From the NCBI RefSeq assembly GCF_016901135.1, contig NZ_JAFEVL010000075.1, positions 310,001 to 374,000 of the forward strand: DNA of 64,000 nt, written 5' to 3'. The notes beneath the pieces were generated by a model, which had not been told where the DNA came from, searched no databases, and saw only the letters and a program-made list of their open reading frames with translations. Below, in pieces: positions 27,999 through 36,674 of this stretch; the stretch's first letter is position 1, and each line of letters begins with the position of its first letter. Both the position numbers and the translations under genes were made by a program. The DNA comes from Martinezella lusitana. Lineage in GTDB: Bacteria > Pseudomonadota > Alphaproteobacteria > Rhizobiales > Rhizobiaceae.

Positions 27999-28160
27999 TC
28001 AGGCTGCGATGCGACGGGCAGCTTTATCCGAGGCTTTACGATCTGAGCCGTGCTCGGCAATGATCTTTTCGGCCTCCTTGATGTCGATGCGATGCTTCTT
28101 AGCTAGCGTCTTCGCGTCATAGGGTTCCGCAGACGCCGAAGCGTCTTCTAGTTTGGTCAT
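27999..28160 (-). CDS. small protein of unknown function
   Basis: This is a 53-residue, highly charged, Lys/Ala-rich protein with a helical core (YDAKTLAKKHRIDIKEAEKI, then IAEHGSDRKASDKAARRI). The ATG at 28160 has a GGAGAA upstream at good spacing, whereas an earlier in-frame start has none. I recall similar short proteins as common in rhizobia, but their function is unknown. It lies inside the direct-repeat-bounded island, antisense to the flanking phage genes. Confidence 0.5.
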   Translation of the reverse strand: MTKLEDASASAEPYDAKTLAKKHRIDIKEAEKIIAEHGSDRKASDKAARRIAA

Positions 28161-28342
28161 GACATTTCTCCGTTGGATTGTGCGGCGAGGACTGAGCGCC
28201 ATACGGGCGCACCTGGGCCGTCCCACCATATATGGTACTTTCGTGCGGATACACAACAGTGTTAGCACGGCTGATCGAACCACGGTGGCCGGCGCATTAC
28301 CTATAAGAAGGATGGAAGAAGAGCGTCGGGAGGCTCGCCAAA

Positions 28343-28600
28343 GTGGCTGAACTCACGCCGGAGCGCGTCTTCGCGCGAAGGCTATATCAAACGTCGGAGT
28401 GGCGCCGGATACGCCGGAAAAAGATCACACATCAGTCGCTCTGCGAGATCTGTCTTGAGACCGAAACAGTCGAGCCGGCAACTGTTGTCCACCATCGCGT
28501 GCGGCATAACGGAAACAGGATGGTCTTCTTTGACTACGACCAGCTCATTTCACTTTGCCGGCAGCATCATGAAGAAGCGCGACTGGCCAAGAGCCTTTAG
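28343..28600 (+). CDS. HNH endonuclease, phage-type
   Basis: This 85-residue protein has the phage-packaging HNH layout: TSEWRRIRRKKI at the N-terminus, a CEIC zinc pair, the first catalytic His in VVHHRVRHNGN and LISLCRQHHEE at the end. The start is a GTG at 28343 with GGGAGG upstream. Phage HNH proteins of this kind usually cut DNA alongside the terminase, and the family often runs 15-30 residues longer after CRQHH. The IS630 element inserted exactly at the TA of its TAG stop codon. A small frame at 28153-28350 overlaps its start and may be a remnant of the preceding phage gene. Confidence 0.75.
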   Translation: MAELTPERVFARRLYQTSEWRRIRRKKITHQSLCEICLETETVEPATVVHHRVRHNGNRMVFFDYDQLISLCRQHHEEARLAKSL

Positions 28601-29645
28601 AGCGGTTCATTGCTTTTCGGAATCGACGGGGATTCGCAAATCAGGAGAATTGTGCTTCATGATGGATGCTGGAATGGAGGCCGGTATCCATGACACGACC
28701 TTACTCGAACGACCTTCGTGAGCGTGTTGTTTCCGCAGTTGAAGCTGGCCAGAGTTGCCGGGTTGTATCGGCACGGTTCGACATTGCCGTCTCCTCCGTG
28801 GTGAAGTGGTCGCAGCGACATCGGACGACCGGCAGCGTGTCGCCCGGCAAGATGGGTGGTCATCGCCGGCGCATCTTGGAACCGCACCGCACCTTCATTG
28901 TGGAGTGGATTGATCAGACATCACACCTGACGCTGCATCGGCTGAAGGATGAACTGGCCGCCCGCGGCGTGACCGTCTCCCACAATGCCATCTGGCAATT
29001 TATGCGCCGGGAAGGCTTGAGCTTCAAAAAAAACACTGTTCGCCCTTGAGCAGGGTCGTGCCGGCGTAGCCCGGCGCAGAGCGCGCTGGAGGGTCTGGCA
29101 AGGCCGCTTCGATCCGAAGCGGCTTGTCTTTATCGACGAAACTTGGATCAGGACCAATATGGCGCCGTTGCGTGGCTGGGGCCCGAAAGGCAAGAGGCTG
29201 CGCGGCTTCACACCGCATGGCCGCTGGCGCACGCTTACCTTCCTCGGCGCCTTGCGCTGCGATCGGCTCACCGCGCCCTGCGTCTTCGATGGTCCCATCA
29301 ATGGTGAGTGCTTCGGCGCTTATGTCCGCCAACAGTTGATCCCGATCCTCAAGCCCGGCGATATCGTCATCCTCGACAATCTCGGCTCACACAAAGCCAA
29401 GGCCATTCGCGAGGCCATCAGGGCGGCCGGTGCCAGGCTATGGTTTCTGCCGAAATATTCGCCAGATCTCAATCCCATCGAGCAGGTCTTCGCCAAAATC
29501 AAGCACTGGATGCGTCACGCTCAAAAGAGAACCATCGAAGACACCTGGCGCCATCTCGGCTACCTCGCAGACACCATCAAGCCTGACGAATGCGCCAACT
29601 ACTTCTCAAACGCTGGCTATGCTTCGGTCAAAACATGAAATGCTC
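28600..29645 (+). mobile_element. IS630-family insertion sequence, 1046 bp
   Basis: The ends form imperfect terminal inverted repeats: the left reads GAGCGGTTCATTG and the right, reverse-complemented, reads GAGCATTTCATGT (9 of the first 11 match). TA dinucleotides flank both ends (28598-28599 and 29646-29647), the target duplication expected of IS630/Tc1-mariner elements. It contains one transposase gene split by a frameshift. Insertion is at the stop codon of the HNH gene. Confidence 0.88.
28690..29638 (+). CDS. IS630-family transposase, frameshifted at an A8 run
   Basis: The first frame (28690-29049) begins MTRPYSNDLRERVVSAVEAG and encodes the helix-turn-helix DNA-binding part. The second frame, +1 relative to it, encodes the DDE catalytic domain with D in VFIDETWIRTN, D in VILDNLGSH and E in SPDLNPIEQVFAKIK. 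The switch falls at eight consecutive A (29026-29033). Skipping one A, by ribosomal slippage or by RNA polymerase slippage, restores FKKTLFALEQGRAGVARRR, which fits the family. It may therefore be a programmed frameshift rather than a dead gene. Confidence 0.85.
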
Positions 29646-29826
29646 TAGTATTTGTCCGCACGAATTCAGACCCAGCCGACCACGAAGCGGCTGGTAGGGG
29701 GTGCGCCTTCACACGTGCCTCCATCCGCCGGCATAGCCGCGCTAGGCATGTCGGCGGCCATCTTCCAACCGCCACCGTGCCCACCGGTCTTGTTTAGAAG
29801 CTCGGTGAGGAAAATTCCCGAAGCAA

Positions 29827-30075
29827 CTAGCGATCACCTCGAATTTTCAATGCATCAATCAGCCTGTGCACCTTTTCAGTTGCATAGACGATGTCCTCTC
29901 GGGGCAAATGCACCGTGATTTCGATCTCTTGCCATCGTCCACCATGATCTTTGGCGTATCTGACCGCGGCCCTTAAAGACTTGAATTCAACTGCAGGAGC
30001 GTCGGCAATCCAGAACTGCACGCTGCAATCTGCCTCAGCATAGTCTGCAAGAACTTTGATTGGATCTAGGGCCAT
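29827..30075 (-). CDS. hypothetical 82-residue protein
   Basis: This is a short acidic protein starting MALDPIKVLADYAEADCSVQ, with a mixed alpha/beta pattern and the stretch FKSLRAAVRYAKDHGGRWQE. I do not recognise a family. The reading frame has normal rhizobial codon usage and no phage signature. It lies between the IS630 element and the livK terminator, inside the direct-repeat-bounded island. Confidence 0.5.
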   Translation of the reverse strand: MALDPIKVLADYAEADCSVQFWIADAPAVEFKSLRAAVRYAKDHGGRWQEIEITVHLPREDIVYATEKVHRLIDALKIRGDR

Positions 30076-30282
30076 GAGGAAAGCATTATACCGTTGTCGG
30101 CTCGTTGGCTATGGCGGCCTAAACGCCATCGATTGCGTTAGATCAGGGGCGGTACGCTACGAAGTGTCGACATACCAGTCCACCAAGTCCACCACAGCAT
30201 ACCCGTCGGCCTCACCAGCCGGCGGTTGTTTACTGCACTCATTTTTAAGGGCAGTTCGTGTTCCGTCATGCGCCGGCACAGG

Positions 30283-30462
30283 TCACTGGCTCAAGCCAAA
30301 GATCAGGGCATAACCGATAATGCCGACAAAGATGCAAAGAAACACGACCGCGATTCCACCGATGATACTCACAACGCCTTTTCCGGCGCGGACCTTTTCG
30401 GCCTTTTGACCGGGGCTGTCGGCGGAAGGTGTGAGGCTTGGCTCGTTTGAAGGATTTGGCAT
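30283..30462 (-). CDS. small single-pass membrane protein
   Basis: This 59-residue protein has a polar, Ser/Pro-rich N-terminus (MPNPSNEPSLTPSADSPGQK) and one clear transmembrane helix (VVSIIGGIAVVFLCIFVGII) near the C-terminus. AGGAGA precedes the ATG at 30462 with proper spacing, which supports expression. The family is unknown. It lies in the island between the IS630 element and the livK terminator. Confidence 0.55.
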   Translation of the reverse strand: MPNPSNEPSLTPSADSPGQKAEKVRAGKGVVSIIGGIAVVFLCIFVGIIGYALIFGLSQ

Positions 30463-30672
30463 AACGAAGGTTCTCCTGTTCCAAAGTTGAACCCGTGCCG
30501 CGGCCATTAGTTCCCGACCCGGCGCTATGCATGAAGTGTTCGCCGCATTGTTGGTGCGGACTACCTATTACCGCAGCCACCATAAAGCTCGCCCAGCGTC
30601 TCACGATCGGTGGGTCCTTCATGTTATGATAACGGCAAAATTTCAGATAGAAAAACACATATTTCTCAATGT

Positions 30673-30696
30673 TAACAATGAAAAAAGCCCGGCCAA
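30673..30696. repeat. right copy of 24-bp direct repeat (attR-like)
   Basis: Identical to 27401-27424. The last part of the repeat is the first arm of the livK intrinsic terminator, so the terminator is intact on this side. Phage and island integrases often use sites that lie at the ends of genes in this way. Confidence 0.7.
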
Positions 30697-30706
30697 TGGC
30701 CGGGCT
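30681..30706 (-). terminator. intrinsic terminator of livK
   Basis: A 9-bp stem (AGCCCGGCC / GGCCGGGCT) with a 3-nt loop is followed on the minus strand by a run of T, 42 bp after the livK stop. Confidence 0.92.
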
Positions 30707-30747
30707 TCGCAGATCGAATGGATGCCGGCAAGCCGGCATCGCAAAGA

Positions 30748-31869
30748 TTACTTCGAGATTTCGTCGTAGTTGTACTTGCCGTCGGAACCCTTGGACCACT
30801 TGTACATGACATAGTCCGGACGGGTAATGTCGCCCTTGGCGTTGAAGCCGAGGTCGCCGATAGCGGTCTTGAACGGACCCTTTGCCTTCATCGCGTCGGC
30901 AACGGCCATCGGGTCGTTGGAGCCGGCAGCCTTGGCTGCAGCGGCAATGACCTGCAGAGCAGAATAGGAGTACAGCGTGTAGCCTTCCGGCTCATAGCCG
31001 GCAGCGCGGAACTTGGCGACAAGATCTGCAGAAGCCGGGTTCTTGCGCGGATCCGGAGCGAAGGTCATCAGCGTGCCGTCAACGGCGTCGCCCGCGATCG
31101 AAGCCAGCTCGTTGGAGACGATGCCGTCACCGGACATGAAGTGAGCCTTGACGCCCTGATCGGCCATCTGACGCATGATCAGGCCGGCTTCGGTGTGCAG
31201 ACCGCCGTAGTAGACGAAATCTACGCCAGCTTGCTTCATCTTGGCGATGAGGGCCGAATAGTCCTTGTCGCCGGGGGTGATGCCTTCATAAAGAACTTCC
31301 GTCACGCCAGCGGCGTTGAGGTTCTTCTTGGTTTCGTCAGCGAGGCCCTGGCCATAGGGGGTCTTGTCGTGAACGACGGCAACCTTGGCACCCTTGAAAT
31401 TGTCGGCGATATACTTGCCGGCAACTGCGCCCTGCTGGTCGTCACGACCGCAGGTACGGAAAGTGTTCCAGAGGCCACGCTCCGTGAATTGTGGGTTGGT
31501 GGAAGCCGGGGTAATCTGCAGAATACCGTTTTCGGCGTACACTTCCGAAGCCGGGATGGAAACGCCCGAGTTGAAGTGACCGACAACGAACTTCACGCCG
31601 TCAGCGACGAACTTGTTGGCGACCGAAACACCCTGCTTCGCGTCCGAGACGTCGTCGCCGAGTTCGATCTTGACCTTTTCGCCGTTGATGCCGCCGGCTG
31701 CGTTGATATCGGCAGCAGCCTGTTCGGCACCCTTCTGGAGCTGCGCGCCAAACGCAGCATTCGGACCCGTCAAGGGACCGCCAACGCCGACAATGATGTC
31801 GGCCTTCGCAACGCCAGCGAATGCGATCATCGCCGACAAAGCCACCGCCGACAGAAGATACTTCTTCAT
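30748..31869 (-). CDS. livK: branched-chain amino acid binding protein LivK-like
   Basis: This 373-residue periplasmic binding protein of the leucine/isoleucine/valine type has a signal peptide at residues 1-23 (MKKYLLSAVALSAMIAFAGV). The mature protein opens DIIVGVGGPLTGPNAAFGAQ, as in LivJ/LivK, and contains VVGHFNSGVSIPASEVYAEN. The ATG at 31869 has GGGAG before it; earlier in-frame starts would not give a signal peptide. It follows the DUF6867 gene by about 185 bp with a hairpin in between and is the last gene of the liv cluster, ending in a strong terminator. Confidence 0.94.
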   Translation of the reverse strand: MKKYLLSAVALSAMIAFAGVAKADIIVGVGGPLTGPNAAFGAQLQKGAEQAAADINAAGGINGEKVKIELGDDVSDAKQGVSVANKFVADGVKFVVGHFNSGVSIPASEVYAENGILQITPASTNPQFTERGLWNTFRTCGRDDQQGAVAGKYIADNFKGAKVAVVHDKTPYGQGLADETKKNLNAAGVTEVLYEGITPGDKDYSALIAKMKQAGVDFVYYGGLHTEAGLIMRQMADQGVKAHFMSGDGIVSNELASIAGDAVDGTLMTFAPDPRKNPASADLVAKFRAAGYEPEGYTLYSYSALQVIAAAAKAAGSNDPMAVADAMKAKGPFKTAIGDLGFNAKGDITRPDYVMYKWSKGSDGKYNYDEISK

Positions 31870-32029
31870 ATTGTTACTCCCAATTTTTAAGCGGGTTCCG
31901 TTTGATTTGCCCTGCGCGATACCCACCAATCATCACGCCGGTAACGCTTGTATTCCGAATACTTAAAGCATGATCCCGTCAGGTGTCATTCGTTTTTATA
32001 AGACAGGATTACGCCGATGCCACACGCAG

Positions 32030-32052
32030 ACTGTGCCTAGTTTAGGCACAGT
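32030..32052. other. hairpin just after the DUF6867 gene
   Basis: Arms ACTGTGCCTA (32030-32039) and TAGGCACAGT (32043-32052) form a perfect 10-bp stem with a GTT loop, immediately downstream of the DUF6867 stop on the minus strand. There is no T-run after it, so it may be a weak terminator or an mRNA-stabilising hairpin that lets livK be expressed at a different level from livHMGF. Confidence 0.5.
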
Positions 32053-32053
32053 G

Positions 32054-32407
32054 TCAATTCTTCTTCTTCCATGAAAAGGCCGAGGTCTTTTCATAAAGCC
32101 AGTAATAATTATTGACCATTTGGTCGGTGCGCCGATAGCGATATCCGGCTGTCGCAAAGATCAGCAGCAGAACCACGTCGAGAACATAGTTTCCGAGGTC
32201 GAAGACCGGCCCGTTGAACAAGGCGTGGTGCAGAAATTGCAGCCCGAGCCCGACCAGGAAGGTGTAGATCACCGCCAACGGATAGGAATCCCAGTTGGAG
32301 GCGACCGCCCGGCCCGCGCGCCAGGCGGTCCAGAAGCCGAGGAGGACGATGATCGCGCGGATGACGATGCGGCCGCCGGTATCGCTTTCGAAGAAAATTC
32401 CCTGCAT
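32054..32407 (-). CDS. DUF6867 membrane protein of the liv operon
   Basis: This 117-residue inner-membrane protein has three or four hydrophobic segments (VIRAIIVLLGFWTAWRAGRA, then LAVIYTFLVGLGLQFLHHAL and LGNYVLDVVLLLIFATAGY) and a Trp/Tyr-rich cytoplasmic C-terminus (DQMVNNYYWLYEKTSAFSW). Proteins like this are found as the sixth gene of rhizobial liv operons, between livF and livK. The role is unknown; an assembly or regulatory partner of the permeases is a reasonable guess. Confidence 0.8.
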   Translation of the reverse strand: MQGIFFESDTGGRIVIRAIIVLLGFWTAWRAGRAVASNWDSYPLAVIYTFLVGLGLQFLHHALFNGPVFDLGNYVLDVVLLLIFATAGYRYRRTDQMVNNYYWLYEKTSAFSWKKKN

Positions 32408-32431
32408 ATCAAATTCTCCGCAAAACGGCGT

Positions 32432-33160
32432 TCAATGATGCCCGCCTTCGAGATAGGCGGCGCGCACTTCCGGATTGGCAAGCAATTCCCTGCCCGAACC
32501 GCTCATCGTCACCCGTCCATTGACCATCACATAGCCACGGTCGGAAAGCTTCAGCGCCGCAAAGGCATTCTGCTCGACGAGGAACACAGTCAGCCCTTGC
32601 GTCTTGTTCAGAACCTTGATGGCTTCGAAGATGCCCTTGACGATCAACGGCGCAAGGCCGAGCGAAGGCTCATCCAGCAATAGCAGCTTGGGACGCGCCA
32701 TCAGCGCGCGACCGATCGACAGCATCTGCTGCTCGCCACCTGATAGCGTGCCGCCGCGCTGCGACTGGCGCTCCTTCAGGCGCGGAAACAGCGTAAAGAT
32801 CTTCTCGACGTCCTCGTTGAAATATTTGAGATTGTCGAGACTCGCGCCCATCTGCAGGTTTTCGTAGACGGTCATGCGCGGGAAAATGCGCCGGCCTTCG
32901 GGCGACTGGGCGATGCGAAGCCGTGCAATCTCATGCGTCGGCATGCGCGTGATATCGCGTCCGTCGAAAATGACGGAGCCGCTGCGCGCCTGCGGGCTGC
33001 CGCAGATCGTCATCATGAGCGTCGACTTGCCGGCACCGTTCGCGCCGATCAGGCTGACGATCTCGCCGCTGTTGACTTCGATATCGACACCGGAAAGCGC
33101 ACGGATATTGCCGTAATAGGCCTCGACGCCCTCAACTTTCAGAAGCGGTTGCCCCGTCAT
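32432..33160 (-). CDS. livF: branched-chain amino acid ABC transporter ATPase LivF
   Basis: This 242-residue ATPase has Walker A GANGAGKST, signature LSGGEQQMLSIGRALM and Walker B LLLLDEPSLGLAPLI, the LivF pattern. The ATG at 33160 overlaps the livG stop by one base (TGATG); a TTG three bases earlier is possible but less likely. The DUF6867 gene follows after 24 bp. Confidence 0.95.
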   Translation of the reverse strand: MTGQPLLKVEGVEAYYGNIRALSGVDIEVNSGEIVSLIGANGAGKSTLMMTICGSPQARSGSVIFDGRDITRMPTHEIARLRIAQSPEGRRIFPRMTVYENLQMGASLDNLKYFNEDVEKIFTLFPRLKERQSQRGGTLSGGEQQMLSIGRALMARPKLLLLDEPSLGLAPLIVKGIFEAIKVLNKTQGLTVFLVEQNAFAALKLSDRGYVMVNGRVTMSGSGRELLANPEVRAAYLEGGHH

Positions 33161-34032
33161 CAATGTTCGCCCTCTTGGAGGTGCTCGACTTCGGCAATCA
33201 CCTCTTCCACTTCTTCATCCTCGACGCCCAGATAGGCCGCGATCACTCTCGGATCGTTCTTGACCTGATCCGGCGTGCCATCGGCAATCTTCTGCCCGTA
33301 TTCGAGCACGACGACATGGTCGGAGATTTCCATGACCACCGACATGTCATGCTCGATCAAAAGGATCGACGTGCCGGTATCCTTGCGGATACTGCGCAGG
33401 AACTCGTTGAGCACATTGGACTCGCGAGGGTTGAGACCGGCCGCGGGCTCGTCCAGGCAAAGCATTTCGGGACCCGTGCACATGGCGCGGGCGATCTCCA
33501 GGCGGCGCTGGGCGCCGTAGGAGAGATCGCCAGCGGGATCGTCGGCCCGATCGACAAGATCGGCCTTCTCGAGCCAGAAGCGCGCGAGCTCGATGGCATT
33601 CTTGGCCTCGGCGCGATAACGGCCGATGCCAAGCAGACCGAGGATCGTATAGCCGGAGGCACGCATCAGTTTGTTGTGCTGCGCCACCAGCAGATTCTCG
33701 AGCACGGTCAGGCCCGAGAACAGGCGGATGTTCTGGAAGGTACGCGCCACCTTGGCTTCGCGCGTGATCCGGAAATCCGGAAGCCGCTCCAGGAGATAGT
33801 CCTTGCCGCTTTTCTGGCGGAGCGTGATCATGCCCATCGTCGGCTTGTAGAAACCGGTGATGCAGTTGAACACCGTCGTCTTGCCGGCGCCGTTCGGCCC
33901 GATCAATGCGGTGATGTCGCCGCGCTTCGCCTCGAAGGAGAAGTCGTTGATCGCCATCAGGCCGCCGAACCTCATCGACAGGTGATCGACCTTCAGCAGG
34001 ATGTCGTCGGGGGTTGCGGTCACAGCGTTCAT
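33160..34032 (-). CDS. livG: branched-chain amino acid ABC transporter ATPase LivG
   Basis: This 290-residue ATPase has Walker A GPNGAGKTT, signature LSYGAQRRLEIARAM and Walker B MLCLDEPAAGLNPRE, matching LivG. A Glu-rich C-terminal tail (GVEDEEVEEVIAEVEHL) extends beyond the usual 255 residues. Its ATG overlaps the livM stop by one base, so translation is coupled. Confidence 0.95.
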   Translation of the reverse strand: MNAVTATPDDILLKVDHLSMRFGGLMAINDFSFEAKRGDITALIGPNGAGKTTVFNCITGFYKPTMGMITLRQKSGKDYLLERLPDFRITREAKVARTFQNIRLFSGLTVLENLLVAQHNKLMRASGYTILGLLGIGRYRAEAKNAIELARFWLEKADLVDRADDPAGDLSYGAQRRLEIARAMCTGPEMLCLDEPAAGLNPRESNVLNEFLRSIRKDTGTSILLIEHDMSVVMEISDHVVVLEYGQKIADGTPDQVKNDPRVIAAYLGVEDEEVEEVIAEVEHLQEGEH

Positions 34033-35456
34033 CAGCCGTGGCCCTCCTTGGTAAAGCTGCCGGAGACCGCTTTCCGCTCCTTGAGGAAGGCGGTCGGCTC
34101 GCGGGTGCCGACGAAGCCGCGCGGCTTGATGATCATCACGATGACCATGGCGAGCCCGAAGATCAGCATGCGATAGAGTTCAGGGGTGAAGTCCGGCCCG
34201 AAGCCGGGGATGATCGTCGTATTGCCGAAGACCAGACCGGTCTTCAGGAAATCCATGTCGCGCAGCAATTCAGTACCGCCGATCATGGCGATCGCCGCGA
34301 TTGCGATACCTTTCAGCGAACCCATGCCACCGAGGACGACGATCGCCAGGATCACCGCAGACTCGAGGAACACGAAGGATTCCGGCGAGACGAAGCCCTG
34401 ACGGGCCGCGAAGAAGGAGCCGGCAAAGCCGCCGAACATCGCACCGGTCGCAAAAGCCGTCAGCTTCGTCGTCACCGTGTTGATGCCGAGCGAGCGGCAG
34501 GCGATCTCGTCTTCGCGCAACGCTTCCCATGCACGGCCGATCGGCATGCGGCGCAGCCGGATCGTCACGTAGGCGGTCAGCGCGCAGAGCGCCAGGGCGA
34601 CGTAGAAGAGGAAGATCTTGTACCAGGCCGACGAGAACGGCAGGCCGAAGCTGCGGATGAAGTTGTGCGGGTCCTTGAGATCGAAGGTGTAGATGCCGAA
34701 CATCGATGCCTTGGTGATGTTGGAAATACCGAAGCTGCCCTTCGTCACGTCAGTCCAGTTCGTCAGGACGATGCGGATGATCTCACCGAAAGCCAGCGTC
34801 ACGATCGCCAGATAGTCGCCGCGCAGGCGCAGAACCGGGAAGCCCAGGATCATGCCCCAAAGCCCGGCAAAGATGCCGGAGAGCGGTAGCAGTATCCAGA
34901 ACGACAGACCGAAATGCGTCGACAGCAGCGCGTAGGAATAGGCGCCGACCGCATAGAAGGCGACATAGCCGAGGTCGAGCAGCCCCGCCAGACCGACGAC
35001 GATGTTCAGGCCCCAGGCAAGCATCACGTAGATGAGGATCTGGATGCCGAAGTTGTCGACATAGGTCAAAGACCCCTGCGGACCGAAAAGCGCCAGTGCC
35101 AGCATCGGATAGATGAGCAGGAAAACCAGCGCTAACGTGTTGAAATTCTTGCCGACGAAGCCCGGCTCAGTCACGACCGGCGCAACCTTGTCCTTGGCGG
35201 CCTTTCTCGCATCCAGTCGGGGCCGTACGAACACCGTCATTACGAATCGCCCGACCGCCGCGATGGCGACGATGATGGCCAGCAGCCCCCAGCGCTGAAC
35301 GATGACCAGCTTGTTGTCGATGTTCTGATCGGTCTTCAGCCCGATATAGAGGACGAACATCCCGAAGGAGATGAGCGCGGTCCAGAGGGCATCCGTAATC
35401 CCTTTCTGGACAAGGCCGGGCGCGGTCTTGTCTGCAACGAAATTTGAATTTGCCAT
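34032..35456 (-). CDS. livM: branched-chain amino acid ABC transporter permease LivM
   Basis: This 474-residue permease is longer than the minimal LivM because of a 130-residue N-terminal region with three extra hydrophobic helices, usual in rhizobia. The core permease shows LNIVVGLAGLLDLGYVAFYA, RLRGDYLAIVTLAFGEIIRI and RAWEALREDEIACRSLGINT, all LivM signatures. It starts 4 bp after the livH stop. Confidence 0.95.
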   Translation of the reverse strand: MANSNFVADKTAPGLVQKGITDALWTALISFGMFVLYIGLKTDQNIDNKLVIVQRWGLLAIIVAIAAVGRFVMTVFVRPRLDARKAAKDKVAPVVTEPGFVGKNFNTLALVFLLIYPMLALALFGPQGSLTYVDNFGIQILIYVMLAWGLNIVVGLAGLLDLGYVAFYAVGAYSYALLSTHFGLSFWILLPLSGIFAGLWGMILGFPVLRLRGDYLAIVTLAFGEIIRIVLTNWTDVTKGSFGISNITKASMFGIYTFDLKDPHNFIRSFGLPFSSAWYKIFLFYVALALCALTAYVTIRLRRMPIGRAWEALREDEIACRSLGINTVTTKLTAFATGAMFGGFAGSFFAARQGFVSPESFVFLESAVILAIVVLGGMGSLKGIAIAAIAMIGGTELLRDMDFLKTGLVFGNTTIIPGFGPDFTPELYRMLIFGLAMVIVMIIKPRGFVGTREPTAFLKERKAVSGSFTKEGHG

Positions 35457-35460
35457 GGCG

Positions 35461-36363
35461 TTATACCTTTTCGACTTCCGGCCGTCCGAGAATACCCGTC
35501 GGCTTGAAGATCAGCACGTAGGCCAGGATGCCGAATGTCGCGACATCCTTATACGCGATGGGGAAGTTGCCCGACCAGAACGACTCGATGAAGCCAATCA
35601 TCAGGCCGCCGAGGACAGCGCCCGGCAACGAACCGATGCCACCAAGAACCGCCGCAGTGAACGCCTTGACGCCAGGAGTGAAGCCGTCGGTGAAATTGGC
35701 GACGCCATAATACATCAGATACATCGTGCCGGCGACGGCAGCGAGTGCCGCGCCCATGATGAAGGTGACGGAAATGGTGCGGTCGACATTGATGCCGAGC
35801 AGCGCCGCCATCTTGCGGTCCTGCTCCGTGGCGCGCTGGGCGCGACCGAGCGCTGTTTTGTTGACCAGATACCAGAAGGCGGCCAGCAGAACGACCGTTA
35901 TGATGAAGATGATGATCTGCTTCAGCGACAGCGAGACGGCGCCGAAGTTGTAGACATCACCCACCAGCGTCGGGATCGGCTTGTTGCGCGGACCCTGAGC
36001 GACCTGGATGAAGTTCGACAGCACGATCGACATGCCGATTGCCGTGATCAGCGGCGCGAGGCGGAACGAACCGCGCAGCGGCCGGTAGGCGATACGCTCG
36101 ATCACCCAGTTCCAAAGGCTCGTCATCAGCATGGCGACGATCAGCATCACCAAGAGCATGACCGCCACCGGCAAGCCGGCGAAAAGCGAGACGAGAACCA
36201 GATAGGTGATGAGAGCGGCAAAGCCGCCGAGCATGAAAACATCACCATGGGCAAAATTGATCATGCCGATGATGCCGTAAACCATGGTGTAACCAATGGC
36301 GATCAGGCCATAGATAGACCCGAGAGTCAGCCCGTTTAGGAGCTGCTGTACGAAGTACTCCAT
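35461..36363 (-). CDS. livH: branched-chain amino acid ABC transporter permease LivH
   Basis: This 300-residue inner-membrane permease is the first gene of the liv operon. Signatures are NGLTLGSIYGLIAIGYTMVY, GMINFAHGDVFMLGGFAAL and RATEQDRKMAALLGINVDRT. It has about eight hydrophobic segments and normal length. With LivM it forms the channel served by LivG and LivF, and LivK provides the ligand. Substrates are probably Leu/Ile/Val and perhaps other amino acids, as reported for rhizobial homologues of broad specificity. Confidence 0.95.
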   Translation of the reverse strand: MEYFVQQLLNGLTLGSIYGLIAIGYTMVYGIIGMINFAHGDVFMLGGFAALITYLVLVSLFAGLPVAVMLLVMLIVAMLMTSLWNWVIERIAYRPLRGSFRLAPLITAIGMSIVLSNFIQVAQGPRNKPIPTLVGDVYNFGAVSLSLKQIIIFIITVVLLAAFWYLVNKTALGRAQRATEQDRKMAALLGINVDRTISVTFIMGAALAAVAGTMYLMYYGVANFTDGFTPGVKAFTAAVLGGIGSLPGAVLGGLMIGFIESFWSGNFPIAYKDVATFGILAYVLIFKPTGILGRPEVEKV

Positions 36364-36674
36364 ATGTCATTTCCCCTGGATGCGGCGTCAATCGACCACA
36401 TCTCTTATTACTTTTTAGGGTCTCCTTCGAGAGGGCCCGTGGGCGCGATTCCATACCGTTTTCGAAGGAAATGTGAAGCCAAAAAGGCGAGAAATTGACA
36501 AATTCTTTTCAAATCACCGTGCGATGGCGCAAATCAGGCCAAAAATGACACAAAAGCGGCATCCCCTGGCTCAAAAAATAGCCAAAATGATCAAACAGGG
36601 TATTTTCGCTGAAGAGCTTTTGTCAGCGGCAGGCCCTCTGCAGGGCCTACCAGCTTCGCTTTCCACAAGCACAC
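36364..36674. other. intergenic region upstream of livH
   Basis: These 311 bp lie between the livH start and the stop of the dimethylglycine dehydrogenase-like gene, both on the minus strand. The sequence is A-rich near 36473-36600 and must hold the liv promoter. A 7-bp hairpin (AGGCCCT/AGGGCCT, 36631-36648) lies after the dehydrogenase stop but has no T-run. I see no convincing gene here. Confidence 0.6.

Noticed and set aside
28153..28350. Small plus-strand frame before the HNH gene (ends in IRRMEEERREARQSG)
   Set aside because: It could be a remnant of a phage gene coupled to HNH, but there is no clear start or homology. Left as a note in the HNH entry.
29652..29918. Plus-strand open frame after the IS630 element, and a Gly-rich minus-strand stretch at 29666-29833
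   Set aside because: Neither has a ribosome-binding site, a recognised motif or a convincing start; probably relic non-coding DNA of the island.
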